Source: Pegoplata infirma (lineage: Eukaryota > Arthropoda > Insecta > Diptera > Anthomyiidae). Taken from it: a stretch of DNA of 64,000 nucleotides. Below, piece by piece: positions 12,601-24,600 of the stretch; within the stretch, counting starts at the first letter, position 1; every line of letters begins with the position of its first letter. Under the pieces are notes generated by a model. That model was given only the letters and a program-made list of their open reading frames with translations, ran no database searches and had not been told where the DNA came from. A program made the position numbers and the translations under genes. The DNA is taken from NCBI GenBank assembly GCA_963921195.1, contig OY992536.1:290365530-290429529 (forward strand), in the 5' to 3' direction.

Positions 12601-15600
12601 AGTTGCATATTAAAATAAAACTGTGTTTAATATAATTTCTTTAGAAATTTTTATTAAAAATTTTGTGTGTGATATAAAACAATTGAGTTGTTGTCATACG
12701 AATTTCCAATGAAAACGCAAACAAAATTTATTTCAAAGTGAGGTTATAAATATCTTAAGTGCATAACTGTTTGAGCACTTATTGAAGTCATGGCAAACAA
12801 AATATATACTTGTAATAATGAATGAATATTGAGTCATCATTTTATGGGAGACATAATCAAATTATTGCCCATATGAAGTGTTTATTATGAAAGTGAGATA
12901 AGTCAGTTAAAAAAAAATAAAACAAATGGATTGGAAGCTTTAGCAGATTTGAAATGTAAGATTTGTCTCAATCTTGGAATCTACACTATTTACAAATGTA
13001 ATTAGAAAAATATTAATTGTAATTCAAAATAGATCAATTGTAATTCGAAATAGATCAATTGTTTTTTAAAATAGATCAAATGTAATTCGAAAAAGATTTG
13101 TTTGGAAAAGACCAATTGTACTTCAAAATAGATCAAATGTAATTCAAAAAAGATCAATTGTAATTCGAAGGTTTCAATTGTAATTTGAATAAGATCAATT
13201 GTTATTCGAAAAGTTTCAATTGTAATTGAAAAAATATCAATTGTAATTCGAAATATATGAATTGTTATTTAAAAAGATCAATTGTATTTCGAAAAAATCA
13301 ACTGTAATTCGAAAAAGATTAATTGGAATTCGCAAAAGATTAATTTTAATTAAAAAGAGATCAATTGTAATTGAAAAAATATCAATTGTTATTCAAAATA
13401 AATCAATTGTTATTCAAAAAGATCAATTGTATTTCGAAAAGATCAACTGTAATTCGAAATAGATCAAGTGCAATTCGAAAAAGATTAATTGTAATTCGAA
13501 AAAGATCACTTGTAATTTGAAAAAGATAAATTGTTATTCAAAATAGATCAATTGCAATTCAATTTTAATTCGAAGATTTCAATTGTTAATCGAAAAATAT
13601 AAACTAAATTCCTATAGATTTTTTATAAGAATTACAATAGGAATCTTTGAAAAAAAAATTACTAAAAATAGACTTAACTCGTTTTCATATTAATTGTTTT
13701 TTCATATAAAATTTTTAAATTCCATAAAAATGACAAACTTACAAAAAAAAAAAACAAAAATAAATAAAATGTGTGCACTTAATTTAAGTAAGTTTGTACA
13801 CAAAACTAAACAAATTCTTATCATAAATTAAATAAAATAAATTCTATTTTTTTAATTTATAGAAAAAAATGAATAGTAAAACCATTGCTATAAATAAATA
13901 AAATGACAAAAATTGATAAAAAAAATTCAAACAATTAAAATCCCCCCATCAAAAAACAAAAAAAAAATACTTACTCAGCAACAAAAGCAGACAATATTTA
14001 ACAAATGAACTAAACAGGAGTTCACAAGAAAAAAAAAAATATACAATTAAAAACAAATTTTAGCTTCATAAGCAAAAATATGTTTGCAAAAAAAAAACCT
14101 AAATAAACAATTTAAGTATCGTATAAATGGGAATTATTAAACGATTTAATAACAACAAATCAATCCATAAATTTTTTAAATGCTATCCACCAGATATAGT
14201 TTGGTCTGGACAGTAAACATTATAATTTTTAGCAAAATATTATAAATTAAACACGCATAGAAACAGACTACTGAAGAGAGTCTTGAAAGAATAAGATCTT
14301 AGGAAAAATTTTGAAAGTTTTTCCTAACCAGCGAAAATTTTGCTGAGCTAAAACTCAGAGATTTGGCAGTGCCGAATCTCTTACACCCTCCAAAATGAAA
14401 ACAAAACAAGTAAAAGTTTAAGTTCGACCAACAAGGAAATTCTCCCTACACCGTCTTCATGCCTTACATAATGAAATGTTTCGTATATTGTACGAAAAGT
14501 TTCGTACTTTTTGCTTATGAAATTATTTCGTAAAAATTATATGTTTTTATGAAAAATTTTACTACGTTCTACGAAATGTGTTTTGTTTTTACGAACTTTA
14601 TTACACAAAATAAATTTGTAAATTACAAATTAAAATTTGTACATATTAGATACTTTTTTTAGGGTACAAAAATTAACCCTTAAAATGGGAGCTAGAGGGT
14701 TAATTTGATGAAATAGAAAAAATCACTGTTTAATTCTTTAGCAAACATCTCTTCATATCCAAATTTTGGCGGAAATATTATTTCAATTAAGCATTTAATT
14801 CCATCTAAGCTCTGTTTCTCAGCCACAGCTACAGTGTGCTAGATAGATAGATGATTGCAACAGAGGAGTAAAGAAAGGTCAATCTACAATTTGTAGATTA
14901 CAATAAATTGAAATGTATTCGCACAATTTCATTTTGCGTACAATTACTACGTTCTGCGACAGCGGGCCACAATTAAATAACAAGTCATTTTGAACACGTA
15001 ATTTTATTATTGCTACAGTTTTTGTTATTGCTGTTTGTGTTTACATTTTAGTAGGAAATTAGCAATTCTCGAAAATTTTCAATTACTACAAAAAAAGATA
15101 AATAAAAAATTTGTCAACCATTTTTTTTTTAGTTGATTCCGCTAATGATTGCTAATTTTTTTTCGCTCGTTCCATCAATAAATAATTGAAAATGCCAATT
15201 TACTTAACTTTTGCATGACATATTATCAATAAACAAATATATGTATCAATATTTAAATCGTATCAAGTTTTAGTATACATAACGATTTTTACACCAGTTC
15301 CAAATTTATTTTAGAAAATTTTAGATCTTAAGTAAAAAAAACGCACCTAATACAATTTTTTTGCTTAAAAACAAATTTTGGTTCATCATCACCATCAGCC
15401 TCAATAAATCATTGGATAAAGAGATCCGCGATTTTTGGTTCAGAATCTGACACTTTTTCAGAACAAAAATATCCAGAATAATTTTTTTTTTAAAAAATGT
15501 TTCAGAATCTGAGTTTTTTTTAATATGTCATAATCTAATTCAGAATCTGAGATATTTTTTATATAAAAATGATTCAAAATCTCTGATTTTTTAATTAAAA

Positions 15601-18600
15601 AAATGTTTTTTAATCTTTTTTATGGAAAAATGTCTAAGAATCATAGCCTTTTTTTCTATAAAGACATGTCCCAGATTCTGAGACTTTTTTTATAGAAAAA
15701 ATGTCTCAGAATCTGAGACTTTTTTTTATAGAAAAAATGTCTCAGAATCTGAGACTTTTTTTATAGAAAAAATGTCTCAGAATCTGAGACTTTTTTTATA
15801 GAAAAAATGTCTCAGAATCTGAGACTTTTTTTATAGAAAAAATGTCTCAGAATCTGAGACTTTTTTTATAGAAAAAATGTCTCAGAATCTGAGACTTTTT
15901 TTATAGAAAAAATGTCTCAGAATCTGAGACTTTTTTTATAGAAAAAATGTCTCAGAATCTGAGACTTTTTTTATAGAAAAAATGTCTCAGAATCTGAGAC
16001 TTTTTTTATAGAAAAAATGTCTCAGAATCTGAGACTTTTTTTATAGAAAAAATGTCTCAGAATCTGAGACTTTTTTATAGAAAAACTGTCTCAGATTCTG
16101 AGACTGTTTTTTATAGAAAAACTGTCTCAGATTCTGAGACTGTTTTTTATAGAAAAACTGTCTCAGATTCTGAGACTGTTTTTTATAGAAAAACTGTCTC
16201 AGATTCTGAGACTGTTTTTTATAGAAAAACTGTCTCAGATTCTGAGACTGTTTTTTATAGAAAAACTGTCTCAGATTCTGAGACTGTTTTTTATAGAAAA
16301 ACTGTCTCAGATTCTGAGACTGTTTTTTATAGAAAAACTGTCTCAGATTCTGAGACTGTTTTTTATAGAAAAACTGTCTCAGATTCTGAGACTGTTTTTT
16401 ATAGAAAAACTGTCTCAGATTCTGAGACTGTTTTTTATAGAAAAACTGTCTCAGATTCTGAGACTGTTTTTTATAGAAAAACTGTCTCAGATTCTGAGAC
16501 TGTTTTTTATAGAAAAACTGTCTCAGATTCTGAGACTGTTTTTTATAGAAAAACTGTCTCAGATTCTGAGACTGTTTTTTATAGAAAAACTGTCTCAGAT
16601 TCTGAGACTGTTTTTTTATAGAAAAACTGTCTCAGATTCTGAGACTGTTTTTTTATAGAAAAACTGTCTCAGAATCTGAGACTGTTTTTTTTGTAGAAAA
16701 ATTGTCTCAGAATCTGAGACTGTTTTTTATAGAAAAACTGTCTCAGATTCTGAGACTGTTTTTTTATAGAAAAACTGTCTCAGATTCTGAGACTGTTTTT
16801 TATAGAAAAACTGTCTCAGATTCTGAGACTGTGTTTATAGAAAAACTGTCTCAGAATCTGAGACTGTGTTTATAGAAAAATTGTCTCAGAATCTGAGACT
16901 GTGTTTATAGAAAAACTGTCTCAAATTCTGAGACTGTTTTTATAGAAAATCTGTCTCAGAATCTGAGACTGTTTTTATAGAAAAACTGTCTCAGAATCTC
17001 AGACTGTTTTTATAGAAAAAATGTCCTAGATTCTGAGACTTTTTTTATAGAAAAAATGTTTCAGAATCTAAGACTTTTTTCTATCGAAAAAATGTCTCAG
17101 AATCTGAGACTTTTTTATATTAAAAATGGCTTAAAATCATAGACTTTTTAAGTAGAGTGTAAAAAAAAAATCTGAATGATGTATTAAATAACCTAATTTT
17201 TTTCTATTAATGTAATAAAACAATTCTGTTTTAAATATTTAACCTTACATGCCTTATCGACCGAATATTGTATTTCGTTGGGTGATTCATTTTTAATTTC
17301 ATATTCAGGCATTCAATTGTTTTAATCAAATTTAGCATTTAAATTAGCCAGTTTGACTGGACCATTTGAACATTTGTTCATGTGATCAATTAAATAAACA
17401 GTTTTTTATATTCTTTGTAAAATGTCGTAGATCTTAATTTATAAAAAAAAGAATAAGTACATTAGGTCGGAGCAGTTTTAATAGAGCATGGATGTAAAAT
17501 CAAGTTTTTAAAGTTGTTTTCTCTAAATAGGAAAAGCAAAATCCAAACGAATTTGAGATTTTAATTTCTTATGTTCGGATTTGGGTTAGTCGTTTAAATT
17601 TACTTTACAAAACAGCTGATCTTTATCATAATTACTGAAAAAAAATTTTGTATGGCTGGTTTATTTTCAATTAAATTCTTGTTTTATCAACAAACCATTT
17701 AATTATATTGAAAAAATGTTGTGTTGAATAAAACAGCAATTAATTTATTGGTCAATACAATTAAATTGTTTATTGATACAACAACATTTTAATTGAATTT
17801 AACAGTACACTTTTTTGTGATCTGTGTTTCCAAAAGTATATTTTAAAAAAAAATTTCCACAAAAAAATCTCAAATACATATCTCCGGTCTTATGTTTATT
17901 TATGTGTAAATAATTTGTTTAACTTTTAAAATATGTTTAGTTTTTTTTAATTAAATTTATAAAACAATTTAATTTATTCAACCATAAATAAATATAAATT
18001 TTTATACCATATTTTTCTTAATTTCTCATAAATTACATGCACAATTGATTGTGTCTAGTTTTGTATAGTTTGCTAGAGATTTTGTAATTTAAGTCAAAAT
18101 ATTATTATTATTGATATATCAGATGTTTAATTTGTTTTTAATATTTGTGTTAAATAAATTTAATTATTAACATATGTTATGATAATAAAAATTTTAAGTT
18201 TAATCTAGTTTAAACAAAATTTTATTGGATTATAAAATAATTAAAAATTAGTTTTAATTTATGACAAACAATTTTGGAAATTGATTTATTTTTTTTTGAT
18301 TCAGTTTAAACTAGATCACAATGCAAATCTAGTCCAGACTATTTGCTCTAACCACGGATATTAAATTTTTATAACATTTTTAAATTTTAATAATTAAAAT
18401 TTTATAATATTAATATTTGCTACTAAGATTACTCATTTTCTACCGAATAACATGAATTTTTACTGAGCTATTTATTGGGGTTTTATTATCGAGAATAAGT
18501 AATAAAAAATAAGATTAAACAACTATTTTTATAAAGAATTTATGGGTTTCCCTAAAAATTTAAAAATATTAATCATAGGGGTAAAATGAAGTAGTTGCTG

Positions 18601-21600
18601 GCATGTGTATTAGGCTGGTGCGTATTCCAACAAAGTGCCCAGATTAACTATTTATAGTGCGGAAAAGTTGAAAGAAGATAATACAAGCATTTTAAACCCC
18701 AAGTGATCAAAATCGGTTTAAATCTTCTGTTCGAGCTTCGCGGATCAAAATTGCAGTTTTTGAAAAATTGACATTATTAAAAAACAAGTAGAAAAATTAA
18801 GTTCGACTTGGTCGAATCTATGAATACCCTCCACAATGTCATCTGATAGTAATTTTCTAAAAAAAAATCAAAAAATTGCATCACAAATTTTTTATTAGAA
18901 ATATATTATTTTGAGTAAAACTTTTTTTTTAATCAATCAAATTTTTTTGAGTGTAAAATTTTTTTGACTGTCAGCATTTTTTGAGTGTGACATTTCATTA
19001 AAAAAATTATTATTTTTTTTTGAGTGTAACATTTGTTTTAGTGTAAATATTTTTTTTAGTGTACAATTTCTTTGAGTAACAAAATTACTTTGTAAAATAT
19101 TTTAGTTGCATATGCAATACAAAAAAAAAATATTTCACATATTGCCCTCTTTTTATTTTACTTCATTTGATTTTTTTCCAAAAATTCTTACTATACACCG
19201 TTACATACAGTTACAAAAACAATAACAAAACAATAACAAATATTTACTTGTCTAACAACTAAACTGCACCCCACGACAAGAAAACAAACAACAACAAGTT
19301 TTAAAAAAAACTGGTATTTCACCATGCTCTTAAAACTTGTTTAACGAGTTTTCAACAGTTTAAGGTGAAACAAATCTGAAATTCAGTTCTTTGCTTATAA
19401 CTTTTGAACCACTGAACCGATTTTGCTGAAATTCAAAACCAAACAGCCTTGGGGAACGACAAATATATATGCTAAGCTTCAGCCCCCTCAGAATTGCCTT
19501 TCGAAAGTTATAGTGGTTTAAATCTTGTAAATTCGAAAAATACCCTTGCCGAAATTTACTCTTTTGCTCATAACTTTTGAACCACTTGACCGATTTCACT
19601 GGATTGCAATACCAACCTGACCCGGTAAATGGAGAACATATATGTCAAACTTCAGGAGCCTCCGTAAAGTCTTTCAAAAGTTAGCGTGTTTTCAACGGAC
19701 AGACAGACAGACGGACGGACGGACGGACGGACGGACATCGCTAGATCGACTTAAAATCGATCAAGGATCATGAATTTATATACTTTATGGGGTCCTAGAC
19801 CAATATTTCGATGTGTTACAAACGGAATGACAAACTTATATATACCCTCTATCACTAGAGTGGAGGGTATAAAAAAACATGTAAAAAAGTTAAATTCGGC
19901 CTTGCCGAATGTAGTGATACCCTCCACAATTTAAAAAAAAAAACTTTTTTAAAAGGAAATTACTTAAAAAAAAAAAAATTTTGAAAAAAAAAATTTCCGC
20001 GATTTTTTTTTTTTTTGTCAAAAAATATGTTCGTACTTATTAAAATACCATTTGGTGTTCAATTATGTTCACGTATGTCAACCAGCAGTCGAATTAAAGC
20101 ATTTTGTATTTTTAGGTTATGTTGAATGTACTAAAAATTTTTAGGTGTCCTTACATTTTCGTTCATAACTTTTGAACCGCTGAACCGATATCGCTCAAAT
20201 GCAATACCAAACTTCTCGGGAGAACTTCCAATAAATATGTTAAGTTTCAGTCATCTCAGTGTAATATTTTGGCCGTGATCACCATTTCCACAGACAGACG
20301 GACAGACGGACATCGCTAGAATGTCTTAAAATCGATCGGGGATGATGAATATATATAGTTTATGGGGTCCCAGACTGATATTTCGATGAGTTACAAACGG
20401 AATGACAAACTTATATATACCCTCTATCACTAAGTGGAGGGTATAAAAAAAATATTTAAAAAAATAAGAAAATTTGTTTGTATCGCATTAATTTATAAAT
20501 GTTCAAATAAAAATGTTGTAGTTTGTACGATATCGATAACCCGACCAAACGTGAGACCCAAATAAACTAAAGTTTTTGGCATGTAGCTCAAAAAACCGTA
20601 ATTTTGATCCGCGATGCGCGAACAGAAGATATAGACCGATTTTGATAATTTTGGTTTTAAAATGCTAATAGGGCTTCCAATCGAGAAATCACGATCCCGG
20701 AAATCCCAGGATTTTCGGGATTAGGCAAATTCCGAATCTCCGGATTTCTGATTGTCAATCCCGAGATTTTAGTGATCCCGATTTTTTTATTATTTTTATA
20801 TTTTTTCAATAATTTGTATAAAATATGAATTGTGTGATACAAAAGAAATAAAAATCGACAAAAGTTCTGTCTGGTACCATTTTTTTGTGTTAACAAAAGG
20901 TGAATCGTTTGCGAAATGTAAAGCTTGGTAAAATTCTAAAATTTAATGGTGGTTCGCCGATAAGGCTTTGAACACGACTTAACACCTTAAGTTGTAAACT
21001 GTTTTTATTTTATGTTTTTCTAAGACAACATCTTTTAAAGGCGTGAGTAGATTTTTACTTACACTCAGTCACGCTCACGCAAACAATATTCGAATCACTC
21101 ACTAATCACTTGTGCACATTTTTTTTTACAAAGAAAGTACAAAAAAGTACAAAAAATTGCTCATCCGTACGCATGACTCACGATAGATTCAATCCCGTTC
21201 TCGCTTAAGTCACGCAAACTCTACTATAAAATTATTTTACCAAAAAAACATTGCTAAAATATTTTGTTTGCAAAGAATGAAAAGAAAAATGAAGCACTCA
21301 CGCAAAAATTCGATTCACTTACTAATCACTCACGTAGATTTTTTCGACTCACGCTCACACACAATTATGTGATTGAACTGAAAATCACTTACTCTGTCGC
21401 GTGATTTACGGGAATCACGCAAATCAAGTGAACAGCGCCCAACTCTAGTTCATATATTTTGGATTTTTGAAATTTTTTAAAAAACAGTTTTAAAAATATA
21501 TTTGAAGGCCTTCCTGCAAAAACTTGAAAAGTGTTTGGTGTTTTTCTCGTTCTACTGATTTTCAATCGACAGATTTTGACAGAAGTCTTGCTTAAACCCT

Positions 21601-24600
21601 TGTGTGTGTCTTGACTATAAAAGTTCTTCAAAAAATCTATTTTCTACATTATTTTAAAAGTTTTAAGGCAAAAACTACCATAAAATAAAATGTTGCTTAT
21701 CAAGTTTTTACAATAAGCACTTCATTTCTTACTATACATTACTAGTGTTTGATTCGCTGAACACGAATATCAAAAAAATAAAATAAACCGGCCAAACGGT
21801 TTTCGAGACATCGCTACTTGAAGCTTTAAAAAAATGGTGGTTTTTTCCTGCGTTCAAATTTTTTATACCCTCCAACCACAGTATGGGGGTATACTCACTT
21901 TGTCATTCCGTTTGTAACGCATCGAAATATCGCTCGGGGACGCCATAAAGTATATATATTATTGATCTATGATCGATTCTAAGACATTCTGTGAATGTCC
22001 GTCCGTCCTCTGTCTGTAGATAACACAATGCAGTCCAAAATAAAACAGCTAGACTCCTGATGTTTGGCACAAATATGTCTCATATTCATAGGCAGGTTAA
22101 GTTCGTGAATGGGCAAAATCGGGCCAGGGGGAAAAAGTTCCCCCTTGAAGAACTGAACTAACATCTGAAAAAATACTATTTTTTTACATGTTTATTTGTA
22201 TTTTTGTTAAATAAATGAAACATTTGATATATTGCAATGAAAAAGAGTTTATTCTAATTCGAGGCCTTTTCATGTTCCCCATTATGAATTAACATAACAA
22301 GTACTTATGATAACTCTACTTTCTTTATATTTCGAAAATCATATTTGCTTTCTCACTAACAATAAGTTGAGATTATTCAGAGTATGAATATTTGATGTTT
22401 GCATGCTAACAGTATTACCTAATTTTCTAAAGAATTCTGATGATGGGGGAATTGGAACACCCCCGAAACGATCGTTAATTCATTCCTGAAAATTGCCAAA
22501 ATTTTTTAAAGCAAGAAACTCTATGAGTATTTAATGGGAGAATATCCTAATAAAGAAAGTAGAGTTATCATAAATACTTGTTATGTTAATTCATAATGGG
22601 GAACATGAAAAGGCCTCGAATCAGAATAAACTCTTTTTCATTGCACAATTAAAAGGTCGAATAAATAACTAATTTTTATTATTTAATAAAAATTAAAACT
22701 CATTTGATATATTTATCGCGATGGGAAGGTGTGTTCAAAGTCCCCCACTGACCCCCCTCACCCCCCCCCCCCCCAGAAACACCCCAAATTTTTTTATTTT
22801 TTTTTTACCATTTTGGAGGGTATAAAAGATTTGGCACAGCCGAATTTAACACTCTCACTTGTTTTTTTTTAAATCTCAAAATTTCTTTTCCTTAACCCTT
22901 TCATAGAACTTGAGACAAACTTTCAATTAAAATTATTTAAAGCCAAATCCGATCATTGAAACCCGGATCCCATCGATAATTTTTTTGGTTTTTTAAAAAA
23001 TTTTCACCAAAAACTTTAAACTTTGATAAACGATCCATGGGTTAAAATGGTCGGATTTATCTCAAACTAATGAAAGTTTGTCTTAATCTCTATGAAATAG
23101 TCAATAAAAAAAATTCGAAATTTTTTTAAAAATTTTTGAACGTCGGAAAACCGTATTTTTTTTCATATTTTTTAACAAATTTTAAATGGCGATATCTCAA
23201 AAATAGCTCGACCGATATCCGAAATTTTTTGATATTCCTATATAACTAATTAAAATTAGTAAAAATAATGTACCGCAAAATATATTTTTTATACCCTACG
23301 CCACTCTGCGGTACAGGGTATAATCAGTTTGTGCTGATGTTTGAAACTACGCGAAATATTAGTTTTAGACCTTCCATTAAGTATACCGATCGACTTAGAA
23401 TTACTTTTCGAGTCATTTTCGTTTCAAAAAAATCGCCGTTTTGGATATTTTTGGCAACTCATAGAGGATGAACCCAATTTTTTTTTTTTTTGTTAATTTC
23501 AAAATTTGAGCTCGAGGCCTTTCTATAAAAATACGAACTAAATCTAATTTTGAAGGAACCTTGTTCGAGTAATATAAAAAATTAATTATTTTATAACAAC
23601 TCATATTGTGTTCCACTAATACATAAAGATTGTGGTTGCAATTAAATAACTACATTTTTTTTGTCGATACTATTATTTTATTAATTTATACATTCATTCA
23701 TTAAAATGTGACTTTTGAAAATTACTAACACGATTTAAACGTGTGTATAATAATATAAATATAATTGATTGTAAAACTTAAAAAAAAAAAAATACATAAA
23801 ACAATAATAAATACAACTAAAATGTACAAAAGAAACATATAATTAGGAAACCATTTACAATTGAAATTGAGAAAAATTAAAATCGAAATCGAGTTTTAAA
23901 AATTTTTAAATTTAAAATATATACAGAAATGAGTTTATTTAATTTAAAACCTAACGATGATTTACAACTCTATGACTCACCATGTTTGTTTTTGTTACAC
24001 TTTTGATATATTTTTGAAGCATACCTTAAGGTGCGAACGATATCCTAAGCATACCTTAAGGTGCGAACGCATACACTGCGCAACACGAATTAGTTTTTTT
24101 GAATGAAACAAAAAAACAAATGAAGTAGACTACTAGTAGACCAAAACCCTTAAAGTGTTTTGAAAACTAAGCTCTAGTTTTTTTATTGGCCCAACTATAA
24201 TTTTTTACATTTATAAATAAAAATATTTTTGGACCTCGAGCCAGATTAATACTCTTACCAAAAAAATAAATAAAATATTTCTTGCGACACATCATATATA
24301 TTCATTTTCGCTGAACACGTATATCAAAAAATTTTTAGGATCGATTAAACGGTTTTCAAATATCACTAAAATTTGCAAAAACGGCGGTTTTTTTCTACCT
24401 TCAAAAATTTAAAATATTTGTATTTTCAAAATTTCTTTTCTTTGACTCTTTTTATATAGAGCTTGAGAATTTTGTATTTAAAACTTATAAAAAATCCAAG
24501 AGTTTTAACCTGTGACGACCAAGATTTTGAATTTTTGAAATACAGTTAACCGTTATAACGAACTCGGTTATAACGAATTCTGGGTTTTATCGAACTAATT

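Larger units (their letters stand above)
18605..20662. mobile_element. Foldback split by two DINE-1 insertions
   Basis: Left arm CAAAATCGGTTTAAATCTTC then TTCGCGGATCAAAATTGC (about 18707-18755) is mirrored on the right by GTAATTTTGATCCGCGATGC and ATAGACCGATTTTGATAATT (about 20597-20655). The centre is occupied by two adjacent DINE-1 copies (18783-19873 and 19876-20446). The outer right end is cut off at the hAT-like end at 20667. Confidence 0.65.
21740..23245. mobile_element. Foldback, GGTTTTCGAGA-ATCGC family, split by DINE-1
   Basis: Left arm CGGTTTTCGAGACATCGCTA (about 21797) and, after the inserted DINE-1, CATAGAACTTGAGACAAACT and AAGCCAAATCCGATCA. The right arm mirrors these: TGGTCGGATTTATCTC, AAAGTTTGTCTTAATCTCTA, GGCGATATCTCAAAAATAG. 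The centre is near 23010 (GGATCCCATCGATAA...GATCCATGGGTT). A second copy lies at 24300-25450. Confidence 0.65.

Noticed and set aside
16052..16621. 189-residue open frame of a 12-residue repeat (VFYRKTVSDSET)
   Set aside because: It is the 36-bp hairpin minisatellite read in one frame. The frame ends where the unit length changes, there is no upstream promoter or start context, and the nucleotide unit is palindromic.
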